Shown piece after piece: positions 1-11,300 of a stretch of 26,231 nucleotides of DNA. A program made the position numbers and the translations under genes. Within the stretch, counting starts at the first letter, position 1. Each line of letters begins with the position of its first letter. The DNA comes from Reticulitermes lucifugus (Eukaryota; Arthropoda; Insecta; Blattodea; Rhinotermitidae), in NCBI GenBank assembly GCA_026260175.1, contig JAKCWW010008323.1, positions 1 through 26,231 of the forward strand, in the 5' to 3' direction. The notes beneath the pieces are model-generated. The model was not told the DNA's origin. It did no database searches and worked only from the letters and a program-made list of their open reading frames with translations.

Positions 1-59
<59 letters not shown>
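1..59. repeat. (AC)n microsatellite at left edge
   Basis: Uninterrupted AC dinucleotide array from base 1 to 59; its true length is cut by the window edge. Confidence 0.97.
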
Positions 60-60
<1 letters not shown>

Positions 61-779
61 GCGATCGCGCTCTCTCTGTATATCGACATTAAAATTTGTT
101 CCTTGGTTAAACGATTTTCCTACACTACTGGCGGGCGATAAAGAAAATATTACAGCGACGAGAAAAAAAAAGCAGGAAAGGTGCCGCCTGTCTTTGCAAT
201 AGCCCGACATTCCTGCCCGCATTTTCCATCTTCAGGACTATACTAGTAACCTACTAGAATAAGGGGGATGAATGCCATTGCGCAAGAACTTACCTTCGCA
301 AAAGAATATAGCTTTTGCATATCTACTAACACATGTGTTGTGTGCCGCTTCTTTGCTTAATGGGAAATACTTAAAACTTACTTTAATGGACTTTGCTGTA
401 CTCCCAAAGTTAATGTTTAGCAGTGCATTCGATTTTGAAACCCAACATGAAAGCTATAGCTCTACTAAGACCGAGTATAATAAATTGTTTTCTTAAACTT
501 CAGGGCCTGCTTGTAAATTATTAGTCAGTCATCGTCATATTTCTTTTACATACTTAAAAATCGGCAAGAGGAATAAGTAAACAGTCCATGAACGAAATGT
601 ATTTATCACAGGAGGCTTGAAAACAGGAAGGTTAAAACCCCGCTGCAGTAGATAAGGCCTTATACCGTTCAGGGTCATGCACCTCCATTTGATTGCTGGT
701 CAGAGTTGTGTAAAACTGGCAATAAGACAGTTACGTCATTAGTTACAGCGGCAGTATCATATCAGACGGTTTCGGATGT

Positions 780-860
780 TCATGGTCTTTGGCCGATGAA
801 ACACGTGAATCCTTGGTTCGAATCCCGTTAGGAGACATATCTTTATCAGACAGGATCGCA
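780..860 (+). repeat. tRNA-like SINE remnant (B-box sequence)
   Basis: The segment ggttcgaatcccg near 822-834 matches the RNA polymerase III B-box (GGTTCGANNCC). The T-arm stem around it does not pair, so this is not a functional tRNA; a decayed tRNA-derived SINE is more likely. Confidence 0.35.
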
Positions 861-959
861 AAACTATTTTAGGATGATCTGTGAATGATAAATTAGGAAG
901 TCGGCGGAAAGAAATGGTCGCGACCGGCTGCAAGGTACTATCCCAGTAGCATATAACAG

Positions 960-1080
960 CAGAGACTGATGAAATCCATGAAGACCATGTGAGGGTAACG
1001 TATCTCCAGGCAGAGATTTGAACCTGGGACTTCCCGAATACAGAACAAAAATGTTAATTACACGACCGCAGTGTTGGATC
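960..1080 (-). repeat. tRNA-derived SINE remnant, minus strand
   Basis: On the minus strand, ccaggttcaaatctctg (B-box-like) follows gcggtcgtgtaattaac (A-box-like) at about tRNA spacing. This is the head of a tRNA-derived SINE; no intact tRNA fold was found. Confidence 0.4.
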
Positions 1081-1991
1081 TAAAGATATCGCCATAATCA
1101 TAACAATTCGTATAAACAAACGAATATAATTTCTGAATTATTTCAAAGTAAGACGAATGAAAATAAATACTGTACTTGTAAATGCATGTGTACGTGTGCG
1201 CTGTCGTATTTCTTTCTCGTCTGTTTTCAAATTGAATACGCGCTGGTCTGTTCCTTTGCTTGCGTCTGAAATTGGCAATCTTTTTCGAGCTCCATTTGCT
1301 GAGTTCAGTGACTCTCGAGTGAAATTCTGTCACAGGGTACTTTAAATATAGAAGAACGATATAAACACTTCTTTGGTTGTTATCATTGACACATGGACAA
1401 CCACTAGTACTCATTCTGGTAATTTATAAACCGACGATCCGATACTAGATATGAAACATATATAATATATATGTAAACCTGTAACGATAATCGTTGCTCA
1501 CTGTGAATGTCAGATATTGTCCGTAACAATTATCATCTCTGAAGCATATATCGTATATACACGATGGCTGCGGAAAGTGTGGTGAAAAATGTATTTGTGT
1601 TTGAAATTCACAGGCATAATAAAGGGATTTAAGTGAAGGTATAAATGAATAGTAATATAGCGGTGTATGCACTTACGTAATTAATCTGTATATATTTGTG
1701 TATATTTCGCATGGAGAAATGCTCCACATTGACATACCAGAAAGTGTGACTGTAACAGGGTACACAACCTTTGGCAGTTACCCTGTTTGACAGGAGGTGT
1801 TACTGTAAATTTGACAGGTTTAAAGCCATAATTTATTATTAGACGACACAGAGTGTCAGTAGGCGCAATTCTTTCTGTATTAAATGAAGTGAAACAGTTG
1901 AGAATTGTAGTGTATTAATTTCCGTTAATAATGAAGCAATGGAAGGCAGTATGCCAGTTTCTGTACATAGTGTTTTATGTTTCAGATAGTG

Positions 1992-2355
1992 ATGGAGGAT
2001 AGTGTCAGTGTGAAATCAAACGATTCTGTAGCAACGAGTGATGAGTATGAATTTGTCAATGGAGGTTCAGCTGGTAAAGGGTTACTGACTATTGAACAGC
2101 CACTTTTGAAGATTGCCAACAATGGTAATCTTGATGATTTGTGTAAATCTTTAACTGAAGTGTTAAGTGAGGATTCAAACGGCGTTTCTAAAATGGAACA
2201 TCATGGAACAATTAAACATGTACCGGTAAACCACACAATCAAGAAAGTTGGACAGAGCATGTTTTATGAAATTGATACGGTGAAGTCGGTAGTTACAGCA
2301 TCACAAGAAACGGAAAACATTGATGTTACAAAGTCAGATGATGAAGAGAGGCCAG
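1992..2355 (+). CDS. RABGAP1: RABGAP1 coding exon 1: start codon and acidic N-terminus
   Basis: Encodes residues 1-121 plus the first base of codon 122. It starts MEDSVSVKSNDSVATSDEYE, which resembles the DSVS..E-F-V opening of vertebrate RABGAP1. The region is acidic and Ser-rich with no recognisable fold. The exon is preceded by a good acceptor (tttatgtttcag ending at 1985), so a 5'UTR intron probably lies upstream and the exon would begin at 1986 with six untranslated bases. An in-frame ATG at 1977 lies inside that acceptor and would be removed by splicing, so 1992 is preferred. The donor is at 2356 (gtatta, moderate); reading through it hits a stop within six codons. Confidence 0.85.
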
Positions 2356-5300
2356 GTATTATTATGAAATAGCTTGATCATACCCTTCTTTTAGTTTTAA
2401 AAGAATATTCTTTCCAGTAATGCATGCAACAGTTTATATCCTACAGTGTTTTTATGTAAGTAAAAGTACAACACAAGGATTGTCCATTTATTTTCTTGTT
2501 GGGTGCAGGGTTATTTAATGATACTATCATTGCCTGAGATTGTATAGCAGTTATTACAGGATGGATTTGAAAGGATTCATAAGTGATAATGGCCTCATGG
2601 AGGTACTGTTCTGGGATTTGGTTGGATGGACTGAGTTTTTCTTAGTCCCTCCAGGCAAATGTGCCTCCACTACCTCAAATTAGGCCATGACTGCTTCCTT
2701 CTACATCGTTTGCAGTTCATTAACCATTGTACCATTCAAAGCTATATAGCACGAGCTAGTGACAGCATTATTAAATAAACCAGCAATACATAAACAGATA
2801 GTGTGTGATAGAAAAGCAACATATCACATTATTTCGTTTTAGAACCTGAATTTACAGATAAGTGAGAATAATGTGGTGAAGAATACTGTCTTCTGAGATG
2901 TGATGCCATGTAATATGGTATAAATTAACAACATTTCGGAACAACTTACTTCCTCCATCTTCAGTGTCAAAGATTCACTTCCCAGAAGATTAATTCTTCA
3001 TAGTTACCACTTTGATAACCTTAGATCTCGCAAGATTGATTCTGTGTTTGTTTATTTTCACTGCACAAGCTTCCATGTGTCATTTACAAGGCTGAAATGT
3101 TCTGTTATTGTTAATGTAGTTTATGTAGTTGTTAAAGATGCATGTATTAGATGAATTTAATATGTACTTAGTTACAAACATTAAAGTAGCATTTTGTTAA
3201 ATTGGTGTGATATCACATACTTTCGTATGGGAGTTCCATTGTCTCATTGCAGTTTGGTTTAAGAAATATGGGTGTGTGTGGAGTAGATGCAGTTTGCTAG
3301 AATTGACAGTGCAAAATGAATTCTTTGATTTTAATAATATAAATTAACTAATGTTGTACTTGTGCTTAAAATTGTTTAATTTCTCCTTCCAGTGACAAAC
3401 CTTTCAACTTCTTAATGCTGGGCCAACTTGTGCTTAAAATTGTTTAATTTCTGCTTCCAGTGGCAAACCTTTCAACTTCTTAATGCTAGGCCATTAGAAT
3501 AATTGTCTTATTCCAGTTCCAGATGTCCAGCAGGAATGTACCATATTCAGTGGCGTGTCTTACTTAGGATCAGCGGCTATTAATGCTCCAAAGAGCGAAG
3601 CAGAAATTCAACGTAATATGAGCATTTTGAATGAACAGTCTTCAGGACAAGCAATAAAAGTGTCAGTTTCTGTGCCCAGTTCATCAGATGGCACAGTTGT
3701 GTAAGTACTCATTTATGATTCCTCAGACTGTTTGTTCAGGTATAATACAAAGTGCTAACAGATTGTATTCATGTATTTACCTTTGATCACTTACATGCAA
3801 CATTCACAATAGTGTATGCATCTGTAGGCATGTTCGTTGAGTTGTGTTTCTGCTTATTTCTGGGATACCTATGTCTCAGTGTTACATTGATTTGACTCCA
3901 CAGGCTCCAGATTATGTATTCGTAACCACTTGAATTGTTTTTAAAAGGTACTCTCATCCATTATTTGGGATCTGAAATTGAGAATTTGAGAGAAATAACT
4001 ATAACGTGACCTGCAGCATGGAATGTTAATTAGCATTGTTCAGTGCATGAAGCAGTGTGCTACTCAAGAATGTTATTTTACAGACAGTATCTTTAATAAA
4101 AGTAACAAGCTGCAAGTTATAATTTTATCTGTTGCTTTGTGGTATGAACCAGCCAAAACTGAGAACATAGATTAGGCATGTATGAGAATGTGGTGCTGAA
4201 GGGAATATTTGGACCTAAGAGAGAAGAAATCACAGTGGTGATCTTACATAATGATGAGCATCATAATTTGTAATCTTCACCAAATATTTTTAGGTTGATG
4301 AAATTATTGAGGAATCAATGGGTAGGGCATGTGGCATGGATGTAACAATAATGCTTACATAGGCACACAATAATATTAAAATGGTTACCAGGTACAGCCT
4401 GAACCTTTTATATGGCTTTATGATTCATGTGTATCAGTGGTGAGCTTCAAAAAGCACCTAATCCTAAAATATGACACTTAACAAACAGTTAATTTGCAGA
4501 ATAATTGTGGCATTATGTAATCATGACAGAGATAGAGAATATCATGTTTTCTTTACTTTCATAGTAAAACAAGTTAATTGTTCACATTATTCAGATCAGC
4601 TTGACATGTTTCAAACTATTCAAGTTCATTCTCAAGTGCCACCCACATCACATAAGCTGTTACAGAATCTTGCACTTGTATAGAAGAACCATAAACTGTC
4701 CAAAATAATGAAATTAATTGGGGTGTAATGTTGAAAAATAATCCCACAGATTAATAATTTCATTGTTTTTGACAATTTGTGATATTTTTAAAAATAATGA
4801 CATTTCTTTTAAATACGTTCAAAGTTTTAAGTAAGATAGTAGGCCTATAGTGTGCATTTTTATGTAATGTCTTTGTATGATTATAACAGTCTGTGAACTG
4901 TAATGGCATACACAGTGTGAACAGCCGCACAGGGTGAAATGTAATAGTTGAAAACGTATGAGGGTAATGTAACTAATATGAACAATTTATCATGTATACA
5001 TACATACATACATACATACATACATACATACATACAAACACAGTCCATAGATCCCTCATCCGTTCAAGACGGCATGAATATGAAATTGGTCACAAAGAAG
5101 ATAGTACAGTGGCATGGCTCCCAATGTGAAAAGAAACAGAAGTTTAAGTTATTAGCATTTGCTGACACACATGTACCATGCAGAGTAATATGAGATTAAA
5201 TGTTTGTAAATAAGCAACATAGTACACCATGTCAGGTAAAATGTACCTATTTGTCTATATTATACATACTCCAACCAACACCCACCAAACAGGCAACATG

Positions 5301-8300
5301 ATCAAGTATTATATCACGACACCAAAACAACATGAGAATAGGAAAATATAAGTAGAAATTCCACATCAAACACCAAAAACCAAGAATCAGAAACAGAAAA
5401 CACCAAGAAAACAATACCAAGAATGAATACCGTCACAAGTACAGGAACAAAATGCAAAGAAAAGAGAAACTTCAAAACATAATAACCAGCACTCACAGCT
5501 AACACCATCATACATTTATAATAATGGTAATAATACTTATGTACATGACCTACAGCGATTGAAACATGTGCAACTTACAGTGAATTAAAGTAGAGTAAAT
5601 GTTATTCTTGTATTGTGTACAGCTACTGAAGCACAATAAAAATATTGTTGTGCTGACAAGATAATATCTAAGCATTTTCACTTGAAGTTGTGATATGTGT
5701 AATATAGGCTAATATGTATATTTTACCTGATATGGTGTATTGCGTTGTTTGTTTATAAACATTTGATTTAAAATACATGGAATATGCAGCATTATAATGT
5801 AAGATTATTTTTTGTTTTAAGATTATATGATGCAACTTCACATGTGGTCATGGCACAGTACGAAATCTGCCGCATCTTATTCTATGCACGAGGGACAGCA
5901 GGATCTGCTGAAGCTTCATGCTTTGCTTTCACATGGTCTCATGGAGACACTCAAGAGTCTGCCATTTTTCAGTGCCATGTATTCAGATGTGACATTCCTG
6001 AGGCTGTAAGTAATGAAAACTGAGTCCATATTGATGACTGCAAATAGTAGTGTAACATGAATTAAGTTAAGTCGTGCCCACATACCATGTGGCATTAGTC
6101 ATCACTTTGTCCATAACAAGAGTTCTTAAAGTGTGATTCAAGAACTGCATGGGTTATTTTGGAATTGTTGGGAAAACTGCATAATGGGGATTTTAGTTTT
6201 GCTGTTACTGTGTCATGGCAGATTCAAACTTATGAAACAATTTTGTGGACATTCTTTGGAAAAACATTAATTTTTTTTAGTTTCCAACCATGTAATTAAG
6301 ATGTATATTACACTAACTTCTTTTAGAAGGAAAACAATATGTGGAACACCTTGTAAATATATAACTGCTTGGGTATGGATCAGTGAAAGTGGTATCTGGA
6401 TAGAGAGTATTGACGCATAATGGAGAAATCAAAGTCTTTTGGGTGGGTGTTCATGTATGGAGAGGTTTTTTGGAGTTACATGGGATGATACAGAAGCGAT
6501 CTACCAAAGTTTGTGAGTACATTAATCAAGTGATTTTGAGGAAAATATTCCTATTACATGGGTCCAATTCAGAAGTTTAGCTAGTCATGGCATCAGTGCA
6601 CGTCACAACCATCAGACTACAATAATATATACACAAATTGGCAATTTTGTTTGGAAATCTCAACATGTTTCAGCTGGATCCAGCCATCATCAGGAGGCTG
6701 CCTTCCAGATACGTTGCTACAAGAGTTTACATTTATGTTTACAAATTAAAAAATAGAACTCTTCTCATTGACTTACAACAGTTTGATTATTCAGACTTAG
6801 TAGATGGTTAAAACATAATCATGCACTCAGAGTATATCATGAGTATGTCAAAACCAGCAGTGATACTTAAAATTCTTATGTGGTGACAATAAAATAGCCA
6901 TTAAGTTTCCCAGCATTCATGTTACTGTTTTCTGTAATTTTCCTCCTCCTAATTCTACAGGGACATTATTTTTTGTGGCAACTCACATCCACTCTTCATT
7001 CAGTCCATTTTTCATGCTGGTAAGGTGCTTAGTGCTCGTTACTGTTTCATTTTGCTGAGTTGAATTACAGGTGTGTTAGTTCAGTGTATTGCAGTTAAAA
7101 CTAGGTTTTTACACACCGTAATTAAGGAAGGTGCTGGAAATGTTTTCCCTCAACTTTCAGACATGCCATGTCTAACAAACACGTCTTATGTTGCACATAA
7201 AAGTTCTGCTTGATTTTGTTAGTTAAGTGAGCCAGTGGTAGGTGACCGACAACAGTTGTCAGTTAAAATAATGTCTCTTTATTTTCCTAGCAAGTACCAG
7301 ATACTGGCATTTGGAAACACAGGTTACCTGTCTACCAAACTGCATGGTGTCACATTCCAGAAGGCCATAGTCTAAATTTTTCCTGCAATGAGGACCTAAA
7401 GTCTTATTTTATGTTGCCATTTTCTGAAACATATGTTGTCAGAGATTCAAGAAGTTGTAAGTTGCTCTACATAATAATCAGAAACAAAGCAACTGATTGA
7501 TTTATTCCTGATACTGTCAAAACTCTGTCTTCAGTATTACACAGTTGTTTACAGAACACTGTTTAAACAAGTTGCTGTAATATATGCTTAATGCTAATGC
7601 AGTAGAAAATCTGTCATATTACTTACACTTTTCCTATGTCGAAGTCACATAAATTACACACACACACACACACCTAGTTGGGTCTCCAGATTTGTTCATT
7701 TTATTACACATAACATATATTGTTACACTTCTGTGGAGCATATTGTGTGACTGTGAAACTGTTCATGGCACCTGTGTGCATTATAACTCGATACCAAATT
7801 CCTCACTTCTGAAAGAACATTATACTAGGTGCGATGTAAAAGTTCCCTGACTGTTTTTTAGGGTGGGGTTGGCTGTGTAGCAACAGAGGAAATTCTGGAG
7901 ATACCAAAAAACCTTTCATGGACCTGTTCAGTGCTCCTTAATGGGTTGTAATTGAGCTTACTGTTTTTGTTCAGTAGTTATTTTTGTGAAGTCTTGTGTG
8001 TGGAACCATTTTAAAGATGTATAACAAGCATCTAGAACAAGACATCTATCTGATGTTTTGTGTGAAACGTGGAATTGTATGAGATGTTGAAAGTGGCCTT
8101 TGGTGATACACTGACCACAAGCTTTTGTATGTTGTTCAGACCAGGTAGGGAGGACAGAAACAGCAACAAATGTGTGGACAACCAAAAAAATAAAAAACTG
8201 TGAGTGAAAGAATTAATTTGAGGTAATGCAGTAATTAGTGCCAGATTAATGGCAGAGCATTAGGACATATCAAGGGAAATAGTGGGACAGCTTTTAGTGG

Positions 8301-11300
8301 TAGACTTACACATGAATAAGATTTGTATGAAAACGGTTCCAAAAAAGTTGAATGATAATCAAAACTTGAGGCTGAAGTGAATATGACTTAGTCTTCGTCA
8401 GTGTTTGTCACTATGTGCAATGAAACTTGGATTTTTCAGTATGCCTCATGAGTAGAAATACCTCAGCTTGAAAAGGCTTGCATTTCACAGCCAGAAGGGG
8501 GATTATATTGATTTGTTTCTTTGACTTCTGACTTTCACAGAATTGTTTCATAATTTGTGTTTGAGATCCAAACTTTGAACCAGACATTCTATATAAATTA
8601 TTCATTGCCAGAGAGATGCAGTTCACAGGAAAATCCCATGATCTGGGCCATGTTACTGGATCCTTCATCGTGACAATATAAGCCAGTGCACAGTGTGATA
8701 AAGGAGTTTCTGGCAAAGTTTTGTGTCCCTTCACTGGTTGAATCTCTCATTTTCCTGACTTAGTTCCAGGTGAATTATTATTATTTCTCAAACTGACGAA
8801 TTGCTTGCAAGGATGCCGTTTGACTTTTAAAGACTTCAAAATCAATGTGGGAGTAGCATTCTCAAGAATTTCGGAAGGAAACTTCAGAATTTGTTTTCAG
8901 TTATGGTAGAAGTGAAAGAAACCCTTACCTCTGCTTTTCTTAGTGTTTGCCTGATTAAAGCAGCTGGAGAGTGAAATTAACCACTCACCTCCATCTAGTG
9001 TCAAAGTTAAGAATGAGTGGAGCTATACCTCTTCTCCCTCTGTTTTTCTTCCTGGCACAGACAAGGAAAAACTTACCTTTGACTGGGAACTTTTGGGTCG
9101 CACCTTGTAGTTATCTTCCAGCATCCTGATTGGCACGTAAGGCTTCATGGTTATCACTAGTTTCCTAGTTGGTGTCTAATTTAGAACAAGCGTAAAGCAA
9201 TAAGTACAATTGACAGGCACCAGAGTTGTTAGTAATTCATGTATTGCACTATTCTGGTTGCATAAATAGTAGAGGGAAGGAGGGAAAATGACTGACTGAA
9301 GAGTAGGCTATACACTTCATGTAAGGTTTATTTATGATGAAATCAAAGTGGTGTATTGGCAGATAGTATTAGTATTATCTTGTTTACAATTCTGTGTAAG
9401 GATTTAAGAAGTGCACTTAAAACAAGATGTTTTCAGAACTGAATAACTGCTTCCAGTCAAGCGGTTCTATCTGAGTGTAATAGCTTTCCAAGTGTGTAAG
9501 TTACATATTTATTAGGGTCATGTACAGAGGGGTCTTATAATTGTGCCTATGAGCATAGGAAGATATGATGCCTATTCATTGAGGGAATCACCCACACAGT
9601 CTGCCTCATATCAGGATGGGAATGTGAGGTGGGTCCTCAGTCATGCGATGAGTTGTAGAGAGATGGTTATTGTGTGTGAGAAATGTATTCTGTTAAACAA
9701 AGTGTGTTGATTTGCAATACGTTTGCCAAGTATGTGTAACATAAAGAAATCACCAAACATTTAGTAAAAAAAAAGTTTTCCACATCAACAGTAATGTGCA
9801 GAATAGTGAAAAAATTTAGAGTGACAGGTTCAGTGTGGGACAAAAATAAAATATGAAAACTTGTGTTTATCTTGGATGTGATATGGTTTACATTAAGTTA
9901 CATTACATTACATTAAATTAACAGATATTTCTGTTTCAAAAATCCCCTTCCAGTACAGGAAGTTCCTTTACATGGCCTTAGAGCAGAGTCTTGTGTGCAG
10001 TGGGTGTGCACAAAATAAAACCTGTGATTTTGAAGACAAAAATCCCAACCATTACATTAAATAATTCCTACACAGTGTAGAGAAGTAACAGAAGGAGAGA
10101 AAATGCAGGACAATTCTTTGCAAGAATTGGAAGAAAACCTTTGACAAAAACTTGCTAATATGTCAAGACAAGAGCTTTTGTATGTGTCAGGAGCTATTGC
10201 CTGAAGGTAAAAAGACTCCTAAAAGCTGGAGGTCAGCACTTTGAGACTGTTGTATGGAGATAAGGTAAGTTAAACTGCTGGGGGAAAGTGGACCTTAAAT
10301 TACCAGTGTACGCCAGCTTTGTGTGTGTTCAAGTTCCTGTGACAGCTGACCTGCTTAGGGTATGATAATAGGACCTCTCTGTATTAGAGTATGACTGTAC
10401 TGTGTTTGTCACCTGTTTGATAGGTCACCCAGTGCCCAGAATTTTATTTTGCTGCGTGTCTATGGAGCGATGTAGTTCTGACTTGCACTCAGAAGTCATT
10501 ATGAGGTACTGCAACAAATCTGATTCTGTGAAACTCTTCATCCTACAGAGTTTGATTGTAGACATGAAAAAAAAAATTATAGATTTAGTAGTTTGGAGTG
10601 AAACATTGAAGCACAGACTTCTGAAGAAAACTGTCAATTAACATGGAGTTTGGAGCAGATCTCAAAGCTTTGCTATCTCAGAGCTTAATATTCCTATTGC
10701 TTAGAATCCTGATTGTTTATACCTGTTGTTGTTGTTCTTCTTCTTCTTCTTGTTCTTTTTTTTTTGTTTTTGTCGTTGTCGCCACCACTGCTTTGTTTTG
10801 TTGTTGTATTTTATTTCATTTATGTAAAGAACTTATGACTCAAATACATAGTCTGTATATGATTATGTTTGTCACATGTGACCTCAACATTTTGTGTTGT
10901 AGCCATGTTTGTAAGTGTTTATTTCCTAACAGCATGTCACATGTAATGTGTAGGTATGTTTGTGACCTGCCTCAGTATCAGTTTTCACGTGTCTTGCCCC
11001 AGTAGTTCATCAGTAATCACCATCAAACCAAAAGCTAAAAAAAAAAAGAATATTTTCAAACAGCCAGTGTCTTGTTATTTTATTATGTCTGAAAATACAA
11101 TGGCTTAAAAAGGTTGCTTGTTTTTATACCCACACAGAGATATGATTGTGATCTAAAAGGCATAATTTTTTCATTTTTGGGAAGGAAAGTAGGCTAAAAA
11201 AGTTTTAATGAGTCATCTGGCAGTGGTGCACACTAGAAACATGGGTAGGGCTATTAGTTGTTTTTCAAGTGTTCTGGGTCAGGCCAGAACATGCAGATAT

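Larger units (their letters stand above)
61..1985. other. Upstream/5' region of RABGAP1, no coding gene seen
   Basis: No convincing coding exon on either strand. The stretch is clearly CpG-richer than the gene body (about 22 CpG in 1-720). The promoter and any non-coding first exon of RABGAP1 probably lie here or further left, because coding exon 1 is preceded by an acceptor. An arthropod-type initiator core TCAGT occurs at 1305-1309 and again at 1855-1859, but such pentamers are common and no downstream element supports either. SINE-like remnants occupy about 780-860 and 960-1080. Confidence 0.5.
2356..3516 (+). other. Intron 1 (1161 bp)
   Basis: GT..AG intron between exons 1 and 2. It holds a small foldback (2589-2688) and a 68-bp tandem duplication (3358-3493) next to the acceptor. 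CpG is scarce (about 6 in 2521-3240). No other gene seen. Confidence 0.9.

Noticed and set aside
815..840. Possible tRNA gene
   Set aside because: A B-box is present but T-arm, anticodon arm and acceptor stem do not pair.
1058..1414. 118-aa minus-strand open frame
   Set aside because: No recognisable domain; Tyr/Arg-rich composition typical of random frames in AT-rich DNA, and part of it lies over a SINE remnant.
1977..1991. In-frame ATG upstream of the chosen start
   Set aside because: It overlaps the tttatgtttcag acceptor and would be spliced out; MEDSVS at 1992 matches the family N-terminus.
5314..5511. 65-aa hydrophobic minus-strand frame resembling a membrane peptide
   Set aside because: It is the complement of the A/C-rich block; hydrophobicity follows from T-rich codons.
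7958..8185. 75-aa minus frame with CYTSLKWF, considered as a piggyBac-type transposase piece
   Set aside because: Similarity to the DNFFTSL motif is too weak and no neighbouring motif supports it.
10643..11005. 120-aa Cys/Ser-rich frame
   Set aside because: Produced by a TTG/TTC trinucleotide tract in intron 3.
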